Assembly: GCA_029939965.1 (NCBI GenBank)
Contig: JAOZRY010000260.1
Location: forward strand, 1-5,500
From: Bacteroidales bacterium
GTDB lineage: Bacteria; Bacteroidota; Bacteroidia; Bacteroidales; 4484-276
Direction: 5' to 3'
DNA: 5,500 bases
Program-made: the position numbers and the translations under genes
Shown here: positions 1-5,500 of the stretch, piece after piece
Layout of the letters: every line of letters starts with the position of its first letter
Position numbering within the stretch: position 1 is the stretch's first letter
The notes under the pieces: generated by a model
Told to the model about the DNA's origin: nothing
Database searches by the model: none
What the model saw: only the letters and a program-made list of their open reading frames with translations

Positions 1-63
1 GTTATAATTCCTTTCGCACTGGTGTTCCTTTATTAGCATCTGATTAACCATTAAAGCAAGCAT
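1..63. other. Edge region past the terminator, no supportable gene
   Basis: A minus-strand frame opens with ATG at 61-63 and stays open for 21 codons to the window edge (begins MLALMVNQML). It starts immediately after the terminator T tract, has no ribosome binding site and no recognisable motif. Short plus-strand frames end at stops at 34-36 and 45-47. None is strong enough to call a gene. Confidence 0.3.
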
Positions 64-91
64 AAAAAAAGCACCCCACAGAGGAGGTGCT
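64..91 (-). terminator. Intrinsic terminator closing the operon
   Basis: On the minus strand AGCACCTC pairs with GGGGTGCT (one G-U pair, six-base loop; 70-91) and is followed directly by seven T residues (64-70 including the last stem pair). It lies about 30 bases beyond the stop of the T9SS-cargo gene. The plus strand has no T tract after the hairpin, so termination should act only on leftward transcripts. Confidence 0.88.
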
Positions 92-120
92 CAAAAAAAC
101 ACAATTATGAAAAAAAACAA

Positions 121-3100
121 TTACTCAATAATAATTTTTTCTATTCTTATACCCTTGTCCGAAACAAGTTTAAGATAATAAATCCCTTTTGCAAAGTTTG
201 AGAGATTTATCTCGGTAGCCTGATCTGTTGTTAGAGTTTTAATTAACTGTCCGGTTGAGTTGAGTATCTGAATATCCACTTTTTGGTTTACCCCTTCAAT
301 ATTAAATAACCCGGCATTTGGGTTGGGATAAATGGTAATATTATTCAATAACTCATCATTGATAGCTGTGGCTTTGAAACCGGTAATTGCCGACAATCCG
401 TTTTCGGCAAAGCGGTTTGTGTGCGACATTGAATTGTTCCACACAGGAACTACATCAACTTGCTGCTTCGAGTCCGGGGAGTAGATAACAAAATTCATCA
501 TCTCATTATCAACCATTCCATCGATGGTTTCTGTTGTAAAATCGTTGCCGTAAACAACCAACGAAAGATTTTGGGTATTACCTTCGTACTGTGTTATTCC
601 AACGCACTGATCCTCGCTATTCATTACCGCAATAATATCGTCTGCATTTAATTGGCTTAAAGCATTAGCCTGCACCGAAATAAGATGTGCAACACCTGTA
701 TTGTTAGTTTGCCACGGTGCCCCAACAACCTGAGATAACTGATTTTGACCGGAGTATCCTTTTCCATCAGTAGCAGGGAATGTAACCGAACCTGCTTCGA
801 GCATACCAAGGAGGTAGGCTTTGCCGGGTTCCAGTATATTGAGATTATAAAGACCTCCTGCAGGCCAGTAAATTAATCCGTCAACAATATCAAAAGCAAA
901 ATTTAGCTCATCCTCAATTTGACTAAAGATAAGCTCAACATCCACACCAACTTCCGAAAGAACCGGCAAATAACTAACGCCGACAGGAAGGTTAACGGTT
1001 TTATTTTCGACCGGAGCACCATTAATACAAAGAGTACCTGATTCCATCATTTTTATTTTATATCCATTATGGGTGTTCCAGTCGCCAATAGTATTAATGT
1101 TATAGGCAGGCCAATAAATTCCATTTTCGCCTATAATAATAGTTACTATGTCGTTAAGGTCAACAAAAATATCTTCCATCAGCAAACTGTTCGGATTAAT
1201 AAATGAGGAGATCAAACTCCAGTTTTCGGGAATAGAAACTACTTGATCGCAAATTAATCCGGTGGCTTCCTGAGTAAGTGTAAATGTTTCCTCAGGATTG
1301 AGTGCACCAGGTGCTGAAACCAAAATTTCTGCTGTTCTTTCAAAACTGTTTCCGTTGGCTTCGTATGTTACTGTAACAATACCATCGTTGTTGCCAGCAA
1401 TTGGATCCACAGAAATCCAGAGTTCTGAATAAATTATCTCCCAATCTGTGCCAAACAAACCTGTAAAGTCAATATCAAATGTAGTTGATCCGGTGGTGTA
1501 AGGAACAAACTCAGCATCAGGATTAATAATTAAATCAGGACTACCAAGTTCAAAGTTAATTCCTTTGGCTTGTTGGGCCGATTGAACAGTAATGTTACCC
1601 TGAAATAATCCCGGATCGAGTGGAAAAGTGGCAGGTGTAACAAGAGTTACTTGTATTGTTTCTGATTCGTTAGGCAAAATCGCTTCGATAAAATTTGGAA
1701 CGAAAGTGAAATTTGCAGATGGAATTACATTTCCAAATTGATCTGTGAGGTCGGATGCGAAAATGTTCAGGTCAACCAATGGTGAACCTCCTCCTGTTTC
1801 ATCAATATCGAAAGTAAAATTATATGTTTGACTGTATTCAAATGGATTGATACCATAAACAGTAGGTGTAATTTCCATAACAGGAAGCTCGACCGGTGGC
1901 ACAACAATAATAATATTCAATCCACCAATAGCATTTACAAAACCTGTTGCACCAATTGGAGTAAGGTATGGCATATCCTCAATAACAAAACATTCTTCAT
2001 CGGTAAGATCATCTTCTACAAAAGATCTATAACATAGTTCTGCCGTTAATGGGCCAGGGCATGTATTTACCATTTCTGCATTGTAATTGCCGGCTTCCTC
2101 AACTTCAATCATTAGTTCAAAGAATTCATCGGTAGTTGAAGTCCACTCCGAATTTGGGATATTGGTGTACCAGTTTCCATCAATTTGCCCTGCAGCATTA
2201 CCCAATTCGTCATAAATGGTAAAAACAAAACAATCATTTTTAGTTGGAGGCATTTCAAAAGATATTTTTAAAACACTACCATCAGGAACTTCCTGGGTTT
2301 GCAAACAAAGCAATGCAAGTGCGGTTTCCATGTTATAGCCTTGCCCTCCCCATTTATCCCAGTAATAATTTCCGTTTCCATCTACACCATGTTGAGTGTC
2401 GATAGCATTATACATGTAATCGTACCAATTAGTACCTCCAATAATAGTTTCGTTTGATAATGACATTGCTTTTGCAAAACCGTATAAGTAATAATAGTAA
2501 CCACCACCAACGTAAATTTGATTAGAGCCGATAGAACCCGGGTCTATCAATTGCGAAATGCTAAATGTTTTGAGATAATTAATAAAACCGGTTTTAAGGG
2601 TCGATGCTGCGCCAACCCCATGGCTACCTGCCAAAACCGCACCCCAGGCACCGGCACATGTCATACCTTGTGGTCGGCCATTGCAATCTTGATAACCTAC
2701 CCTGAATGCACTTCCTGAAGTACACTTTACATTATTAAGATACTGATAAATTTTATTCCAAACATCTTTTCCGCTATAATTAGTTGCATCAAGGGCAAGG
2801 TAAACCCACTGATTTATCGACAGATCGCCATTATACTGACTTGTGTAACCACGATCGTAACGCCAACTAACGGCAGTCCACGCATCGTTAACATCCTGCA
2901 TATAATAGTTTACTGCAAGATCAATGGCGTTCTGAATATCGGTAGCAAGTGTACCTGAAATATATCCACCTCCAAATAGTTTTGTTTTAAGTGCAAGATT
3001 TAATGCTTCTATGGCCATAGCAGTTTCGTAGCCTTGAGACCATGTGCCAATTCTACCTGCATTATATCCGCTAAGAGTTTGTATTGCCAATAGATAATTT

Positions 3101-3411
3101 ATTGCGTTTGTTACTACAGTTCCATACAACGGGTCGTTAATATTATGCCCGTTTTGAAGAAATGCCTGTAAGCATAAAGCAGTAATGCCTCCACCACCCC
3201 AATCTCCAGGGGTTTTCGACATTTCATACAGGTTGTCGGGGTCGATGCTTTCGCCCTGACCGGGTTCAAATCCTTTTGATGTACTTTGTGTTGAGGCCAG
3301 GAAAGCCAAGCCTTTTTCGATTAGGATGTTGCCTTTCTGAGCTTCGGTTTGGAAACTGAAAAGCATAAAGCATCCCGTTAAAACAAAAATAAATAAATGT
3401 TTAATTTTCAT
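121..3411 (-). CDS. T9SS-secreted multidomain protein with N-terminal alpha/alpha toroid and BACON-like domain
   Basis: 1096 residues, last gene of the operon. Order of parts: signal peptide 1-25 (cleavage near A24/Q25); alpha/alpha toroid about 27-373, with repeats such as GGITALCLQAF (74-84), GTWSQGYETAMAIEAL (122-137), SINQWVYLAL (198-207), YYYYLYGFAKA (305-315) and WGGQGYNMETALALL (354-368); beta-rich module 377-480; Ig-like module about 511-612; BACON-like domain about 626-716; tandem 82-residue repeats 728-882; a further beta module about 890-1013; and a type A T9SS sorting domain about 1016-1096. The sorting domain implies passage through the Sec and T9SS machinery and attachment to, or release from, the surface. 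The toroid has no DxDD motif. Thirteen cysteines, including clusters at 230/243/252 and 451/460/474, could form disulfides. The start is fixed by a perfect AGGAGG seven bases upstream. Ligand or substrate is unknown; BACON suggests, without proving, contact with glycans. Confidence 0.9.
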   Translation of the reverse strand: MKIKHLFIFVLTGCFMLFSFQTEAQKGNILIEKGLAFLASTQSTSKGFEPGQGESIDPDNLYEMSKTPGDWGGGGITALCLQAFLQNGHNINDPLYGTVVTNAINYLLAIQTLSGYNAGRIGTWSQGYETAMAIEALNLALKTKLFGGGYISGTLATDIQNAIDLAVNYYMQDVNDAWTAVSWRYDRGYTSQYNGDLSINQWVYLALDATNYSGKDVWNKIYQYLNNVKCTSGSAFRVGYQDCNGRPQGMTCAGAWGAVLAGSHGVGAASTLKTGFINYLKTFSISQLIDPGSIGSNQIYVGGGYYYYLYGFAKAMSLSNETIIGGTNWYDYMYNAIDTQHGVDGNGNYYWDKWGGQGYNMETALALLCLQTQEVPDGSVLKISFEMPPTKNDCFVFTIYDELGNAAGQIDGNWYTNIPNSEWTSTTDEFFELMIEVEEAGNYNAEMVNTCPGPLTAELCYRSFVEDDLTDEECFVIEDMPYLTPIGATGFVNAIGGLNIIIVVPPVELPVMEITPTVYGINPFEYSQTYNFTFDIDETGGGSPLVDLNIFASDLTDQFGNVIPSANFTFVPNFIEAILPNESETIQVTLVTPATFPLDPGLFQGNITVQSAQQAKGINFELGSPDLIINPDAEFVPYTTGSTTFDIDFTGLFGTDWEIIYSELWISVDPIAGNNDGIVTVTYEANGNSFERTAEILVSAPGALNPEETFTLTQEATGLICDQVVSIPENWSLISSFINPNSLLMEDIFVDLNDIVTIIIGENGIYWPAYNINTIGDWNTHNGYKIKMMESGTLCINGAPVENKTVNLPVGVSYLPVLSEVGVDVELIFSQIEDELNFAFDIVDGLIYWPAGGLYNLNILEPGKAYLLGMLEAGSVTFPATDGKGYSGQNQLSQVVGAPWQTNNTGVAHLISVQANALSQLNADDIIAVMNSEDQCVGITQYEGNTQNLSLVVYGNDFTTETIDGMVDNEMMNFVIYSPDSKQQVDVVPVWNNSMSHTNRFAENGLSAITGFKATAINDELLNNITIYPNPNAGLFNIEGVNQKVDIQILNSTGQLIKTLTTDQATEINLSNFAKGIYYLKLVSDKGIRIEKIIIE
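124..366 (-). other. Domain: type A T9SS C-terminal sorting domain (residues 1016-1096)
   Basis: The protein ends with the canonical order of a type A sorting domain: ITIYPNPNAGLFNIEG (1025-1040), QILNSTGQLIKTL (1048-1060), INLSNFAKGIYYLKL (1068-1082) and a final basic strand ending KIIIE. The YPNP-x(2)-G motif, the 'N-x-x-G' turn and 'L-x-x-[GA]-x-Y' strand are diagnostic. Such domains direct export through the type IX system of Bacteroidota; the PorU-type sortase normally removes them and links the cargo to anionic lipopolysaccharide. Confidence 0.95.
373..744 (-). other. Domain: beta module preceding the sorting signal (about residues 890-1013)
   Basis: This stretch has the pattern W900 ... 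GVAHLISVQ (906-914), ADDIIAVMN (923-931), QCVGITQ (935-941), LSLVVYGNDFTTETIDGM (949-966), then MMNFVIYSPD (971-980). A 'gDeIgvf...CvG.......l.vwgdD..T...dG...ge.m.f.l' pattern of this kind commonly sits just before T9SS sorting domains in Bacteroidota secreted proteins, as far as I recall. It is likely a stalk or presentation module and not catalytic. Confidence 0.5.
766..1227 (-). repeat. Tandem duplicated 82-residue protein module (residues 728-882)
   Basis: Two copies of one module are visible in the protein. Copy A runs from P728 and copy B from P809. IYWPA occurs at 765-769 and again at 847-851; a Tyr follows 19 residues after each I (Y784, Y866), then M-x-E-[SA]-G at 788-792 and 870-874, all with identical spacing. 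The period is 82 residues (246 bases). At DNA level the two IYWPA sites (1105-1119 and 859-873) match in 13 of 15 bases, while flanks have diverged, so the duplication is old. From memory, similar 'GVYWPA' repeats precede the sorting domain in other T9SS cargo of Bacteroidota. Confidence 0.8.
1264..1536 (-). other. Domain: BACON-like domain (residues 626-716)
   Basis: The segment starts with DLIINPDAEF, continues with a GSTTFDIDF strand (641-649), DW (656-657), ELWISVDP (663-670), a GNNDGIVTVTYEANGN run (673-688), ERTAEILV (691-698) and finishes with TFTLTQEA (709-716). This order (W-strand, second W followed by a 'sp' turn, G-rich loop, N, RTA strand, terminal TQ) is the BACON pattern. BACON domains are common in surface proteins of Bacteroidota and were proposed to bind carbohydrate or mucin, though several act only as spacers. 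Confidence 0.75.
1576..1881 (-). other. Domain: Ig-like beta-sandwich (about residues 511-612)
   Basis: The run from VMEITPTVYG to GNITVQSA has the alternating pattern of an Ig-like extracellular module: an opening strand, TYNFTFDI, a DLNIFASDL strand, NVIPSANFTFVP, an ILPNESETIQVTL strand and a closing P-x-G-x-F-x-G-N-I-T-V strand. The 'asdLt...iP.snftf.P...pnes.tv.vt' pattern recurs in many secreted bacterial and archaeal proteins as a spacer or presentation domain. The preceding segment, 377-480 (nt 1972-2283), is also beta-rich (DELGNAAG, NIPNS, GNYNAEM) but I cannot assign it to a family. Confidence 0.55.
2293..3333 (-). other. Domain: alpha/alpha toroid of the T9SS-secreted protein (residues 27-373)
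   Basis: This part of the 1096-residue protein contains at least six helix-pair repeats with small-residue/aromatic turns (WGGGG, GTWSQGYETA, WRYDRGY, CAGAWGAVL, YYYYLYGFAKA, WGGQGYNMETA). The spacing and the closing repeat that ends in a TALALLCLQ helix resemble the toroid encoded by the preceding gene, whose last repeat ends in TAYSILALEEI. The turns are unusually rich in Gly, Tyr and Trp, which would line the open face of the barrel. Fold assignment is confident; a ligand cannot be named. Confidence 0.8.
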
Positions 3412-3418
3412 AATGAAT

Positions 3419-3424
3419 CCTCCT
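3419..3424 (-). promoter_or_regulatory. Perfect Shine-Dalgarno site of the T9SS-cargo gene
   Basis: On the minus strand AGGAGG lies exactly 7 bases before the ATG at 3411, in an AT-rich gap (ATTAGGAGGATTCATT then ATG). It decides the start codon. It is unusual because genes in Bacteroidota rarely use Shine-Dalgarno sites, and the two upstream genes of this operon have none. Spacing and match are ideal, so it may boost translation of this distal gene, or place it under control of the availability of the 16S tail. Confidence 0.75.
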
Positions 3425-3465
3425 AATTGTTTAAATGAATGAATATGGTTTATTTGACTTGGTAT

Positions 3466-4644
3466 TTATTTAGATTTAAAAATCATTTTCCTTTTTTTAA
3501 TAGTTGTACTTTCTGGCAAACCGGCAATTTCCTCTAAAGCTAAAATTGAATATGCCGTTACCAGTACCGGATTGTTTTCCCACCAACGTCCGTTTTCGTT
3601 AATCCAGAATCCTTCGGGTGTTTGAATTTTGATGATTTGATTTGCCAGATCGTGTCGCCAAAGATTTACTTCACCTTTATCGTTTGTAATTTTTTCGATT
3701 CCCAGTGCATTGAGCGACTTTGCCATTGTTTGATAATAATAATACAATCCCTGATTGTCCATTCGTGGTGTAGTTTCTACCGAATAATTGGATGCAATCC
3801 AGCTATATGCATTCTGAACCCGATAATCATCTTTATCCACATTAGCATAAATCATGCTTTTGAGTCCAGCGTAAGTCATGCTGCCATACGAATTGGTGCC
3901 GCCGGCTTTGCTTGCCCCGGGCTCGTACATAAAACCTCCATCGTTTTGAGCATAAGCTTCTTTGTTTACATCCTTAAGATTTTGACATTTCCCCAAAAAC
4001 GTTAATGCTTTATTGTAAAACAACTTCTTGTTTTGTAACCTTTCTTTTTCTTCTTTGGTAAGTTTTTTTTCAGGATCAACTGCTCTTACATCGTCAATGG
4101 CCATGGCTTCGATTGCCCATTGCAAATTTGAAAGATCGGGCCGCTCATCGCCACCGTATCCCACTCCTCCATAATAAAGACTATCGGTAGTAAAATCTTC
4201 ACTTTCGTCGATTTGCAAACCCATAAGAAAATCCTCAGCATTTTTTATTATTTCATCGAACCCCTGATAATTGGCATCTTTAAAAGTTACCAAACATATA
4301 GCGGTGTTGTAATTTGGCATATCATCGATGTAGATGCCACCATCGGGCTTTATGCAATTTTTTAAGAATTCAAACCCATTTTCAATTGTGGGTTCATTTA
4401 TTGATATGCTTGGGTGTGCCCTTAAATATGAAGATAAAACCAGGGCGGTAATGGCGGGGTAATGCTGCCAGGAGCCATCATCCTCTTGCTGACTATGCAG
4501 CCATTTTAAGCCATCTTTTATCGAATGATCTATTTCTTTGGCTGTCGAAAGGTCAACTTTTGGAATAGCTGTTTGTCCTATCATCACCTGTAAAGGGAGT
4601 AAAAAAGATAATACTAATGAAATGAGAGTAAATGTTTTGGTCAT
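3466..4644 (-). CDS. Exported alpha/alpha-toroid protein (prenyltransferase/squalene-oxidase repeats)
   Basis: 392 residues, starting 7 bases after the stop of the YdjY gene, so almost certainly cotranscribed with it and possibly translationally coupled. Residues 1-23 are a signal peptide (hydrophobic 6-21, probable cleavage after G23). The rest is a chain of helix-hairpin repeats typical of the terpenoid cyclase/prenyltransferase toroid: 39-74 with the QW-like motif QQEDDGSW (52-59); 86-119 with KPDGG; 132-183 with GGVGYGG; 207-267 with NDGGFMY (234-240); 275-315 with YYYYQTMAKS (301-310); and 331-372 with QTPEGFW (341-347) and W354-W355. A basic tail ends the protein. It is shorter than true squalene-hopene cyclases (above 600 residues) and lacks a credible DxDDT catalytic motif, so terpene cyclisation is not supported. 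Bacterial secreted proteins with this fold are mostly uncharacterised; a binding or unknown enzymatic role is equally possible. Without a sorting tail it is probably periplasmic. Confidence 0.88.
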   Translation of the reverse strand: MTKTFTLISLVLSFLLPLQVMIGQTAIPKVDLSTAKEIDHSIKDGLKWLHSQQEDDGSWQHYPAITALVLSSYLRAHPSISINEPTIENGFEFLKNCIKPDGGIYIDDMPNYNTAICLVTFKDANYQGFDEIIKNAEDFLMGLQIDESEDFTTDSLYYGGVGYGGDERPDLSNLQWAIEAMAIDDVRAVDPEKKLTKEEKERLQNKKLFYNKALTFLGKCQNLKDVNKEAYAQNDGGFMYEPGASKAGGTNSYGSMTYAGLKSMIYANVDKDDYRVQNAYSWIASNYSVETTPRMDNQGLYYYYQTMAKSLNALGIEKITNDKGEVNLWRHDLANQIIKIQTPEGFWINENGRWWENNPVLVTAYSILALEEIAGLPESTTIKKRKMIFKSK

Positions 4645-4651
4645 ATATTTT

Positions 4652-5395
4652 TTATTTAACTGTTTCTATTATTAAAGTAACCGGCTCGCCTGTAGTTAGA
4701 TTTGCCGATTTGTTTACATAAAAAAGTTCATCATTAAATTTCGATTGTGCATTAAGTTCCATAAGTGCCATTGGGTCGTGGTAAGTAGCAATTATTGTGG
4801 TTTCTGGATCGGCAATTACGTGCCCGCTTTGGTGGGTTGCAGCTCCCCGAAACAACCATGTTGACTTTTCAATTTCTACCCCTTTTGATTCATCATATAT
4901 AAAATATTCGATGGGTTTTTTGATTTCTTTTCCGTCTCGTGATATTACAAGAAACAATCGAACACTGTCGCCGGGAGTTTCGATAGATTGAAATTGGGTG
5001 TGTGTATCAATTAAATTGCGATCATCAGGAACTTCGTTTACCGGATCGAATCCAAGTAATAATAATGCAGTTTGAAATTCGACTGGTGTAATTTGAGTAA
5101 CGAGCAAACTTTCGTGTACTTTCCCTTCTTTTCTGCAAAGCACAACCTCAAGGAGGCCTTCATTCATATTAACTTTGCATGGGATGGTTATGGTTTTTTT
5201 GGAGGTATTTATTACCATCTCTTTTAGCATGTAAACACCTTCGCTTACCTTTGTAATAATTTTGTTCGCATCTTTCTCCTGGCCATTAACGTTGGAAACG
5301 CACAGTAACACCAGTATTAGAATTACTGATATTGAGAAAATAATTTTAGAAAATAGGAATCTAAAAACGAAGATATTTCCGGAAGTCTGATTCAT
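4652..5395 (-). CDS. Exported YdjY-domain protein, function unknown
   Basis: First gene of the apparent operon, 247 residues. Residues 1-38 form a long export signal: a polar N-region with R12 and K17, a strongly hydrophobic stretch at about 18-33, then SNVNG with likely signal peptidase I cleavage before Q39. C32 is preceded by VLL, which is not a lipobox, so a lipoprotein is unlikely. The mature part matches the YdjY family pattern as I recall it: GKVHESLL (91-98), LLLLGFDP (111-118), W180 with LFRGA (181-185), TYHDPMALMEL (204-214), FYVNKSAN (225-232), and a closing GEPVTLIIE (236-244). YdjY proteins are envelope proteins without an established biochemical role. The ATG was chosen because it keeps the signal peptide, the next Met is residue 56, and a promoter candidate lies just upstream. 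There is no Shine-Dalgarno, which is normal in Bacteroidota. Family call is fairly secure; function is not inferable. Confidence 0.85.
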   Translation of the reverse strand: MNQTSGNIFVFRFLFSKIIFSISVILILVLLCVSNVNGQEKDANKIITKVSEGVYMLKEMVINTSKKTITIPCKVNMNEGLLEVVLCRKEGKVHESLLVTQITPVEFQTALLLLGFDPVNEVPDDRNLIDTHTQFQSIETPGDSVRLFLVISRDGKEIKKPIEYFIYDESKGVEIEKSTWLFRGAATHQSGHVIADPETTIIATYHDPMALMELNAQSKFNDELFYVNKSANLTTGEPVTLIIETVK

Positions 5396-5500
5396 AGGTA
5401 ATCTATTCTTGTTGTTTTTCTTAAAAAAAACAAATATATAATATTTTTGGCATCTTTCATAATAAGCTAAAATTAGTTTACCCCGTTAAATGTATTATTA
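5396..5500. other. Upstream intergenic region, incomplete at window edge
   Basis: Apart from the leftward promoter candidate I see no gene here. On the plus strand TATTTTTG (5442-5449) also fits a -7 element and could belong to a divergent gene outside the window, but no -33 partner at the right distance is visible. No riboswitch or hairpin with a T tract was recognised. Confidence 0.4.
5431..5461 (-). promoter_or_regulatory. Bacteroidota-type promoter for the three-gene operon
   Basis: Read on the minus strand, TATATTTG (5431-5438) fits the -7 consensus TAnnTTTG exactly. Nineteen bases upstream lies TATG (5458-5461), one mismatch from the TTTG -33 element. Transcription would start near 5424, leaving an A-rich leader of about 30 bases before the ATG at 5395. 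No other good candidate was seen in the two gene-gene gaps. AT-rich DNA makes chance -7 matches common, hence moderate confidence. Confidence 0.6.

Noticed and set aside
1..63. Minus-strand ATG at 61-63 with 21 open codons running to the window edge.
   Set aside because: It begins immediately after the terminator T tract, has no leader or motif, and the length is easily reached by chance.
2338..2370. GGQGYNM (residues 355-361 of the large protein), resembling the GCGEQNM thioester motif of alpha-2-macroglobulin, whose thioester domain is also an alpha/alpha toroid.
   Set aside because: The thioester cysteine and the matching glutamine position are missing; it is better read as an ordinary Gly/aromatic toroid turn.
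3370..3411. LTGC at residues 11-14 of the large protein, a formal lipobox match.
   Set aside because: The hydrophobic stretch continues past the Cys (FMLFSF) to a good signal peptidase I site near residue 24, and T9SS cargo with a C-terminal sorting domain normally uses signal peptidase I.
3826..3837. DKDD at residues 270-273 of the 392-residue toroid, resembling the DxDD catalytic motif of squalene-hopene cyclase.
   Set aside because: It is followed by YRVQNAYSWI and not by the T-A context of the cyclase motif, and it lies in a hydrophilic turn between helices.
3622..4005. Plus-strand open frame of 127 codons, and shorter plus-strand frames near 460-651, 1828-2037, 2518-2718 and 4797-4991.
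   Set aside because: All lie antisense inside well-supported genes, with implausible protein composition and no ribosome site or domain; they are shadows of the minus-strand coding sequence.
4929..5000. Possible Bacteroides-type O-glycosylation motif D-S-V (143-145) in the YdjY protein and D-S-L (154-156) in the 392-residue toroid.
   Set aside because: The three-residue motif is expected about once per protein of this size by chance, so it carries no weight here.

Overview
The window looks like chromosomal DNA of a free-living or environmental member of the Bacteroidota, plausibly from the Marinilabiliales/Prolixibacteraceae side of the phylum. The evidence is low GC (roughly 40% or less by eye), a Bacteroidota-type promoter (TAnnTTTG -7 element), mostly Shine-Dalgarno-free starts, and a type A C-terminal domain for the type IX secretion system (T9SS) on the last gene. 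The genus is inference; the phylum is well supported.

Layout. All three genes lie on the minus strand and read from right to left as one apparent operon. Positions 5396-5500 hold the leader and a good promoter candidate. Gene 1 (4652-5395) encodes a 247-residue exported YdjY-type protein. After only 7 bases comes gene 2 (3466-4644), a 392-residue exported alpha/alpha-toroid protein of the prenyltransferase/squalene-oxidase repeat class. After 54 bases, which carry a perfect AGGAGG ribosome binding site but no visible terminator, comes gene 3 (121-3411). It encodes a 1096-residue multidomain protein that begins with a second alpha/alpha toroid, continues through several beta-sandwich modules including a BACON-like domain and a tandem 82-residue repeat, and ends in a T9SS sorting domain. 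A clear intrinsic terminator (64-91) closes the unit. Positions 1-63 hold no supportable gene.

How the genes may work together. All three products carry N-terminal export signals. Genes 1 and 2 lack a T9SS tail and should stay in the periplasm, or leave by an unseen route; gene 3 should reach the cell surface or medium. The two toroids share a Tyr-rich YYY-x(4)-AK signature, so gene 3 looks like a gene 2-type toroid fused to a surface-display chassis. Neither has a convincing catalytic motif of a terpene cyclase, so 'prenyltransferase' or 'squalene cyclase' describes fold only. The joint function is unknown; a periplasm-to-surface pair of toroids with a YdjY partner is the most interesting hypothesis here.
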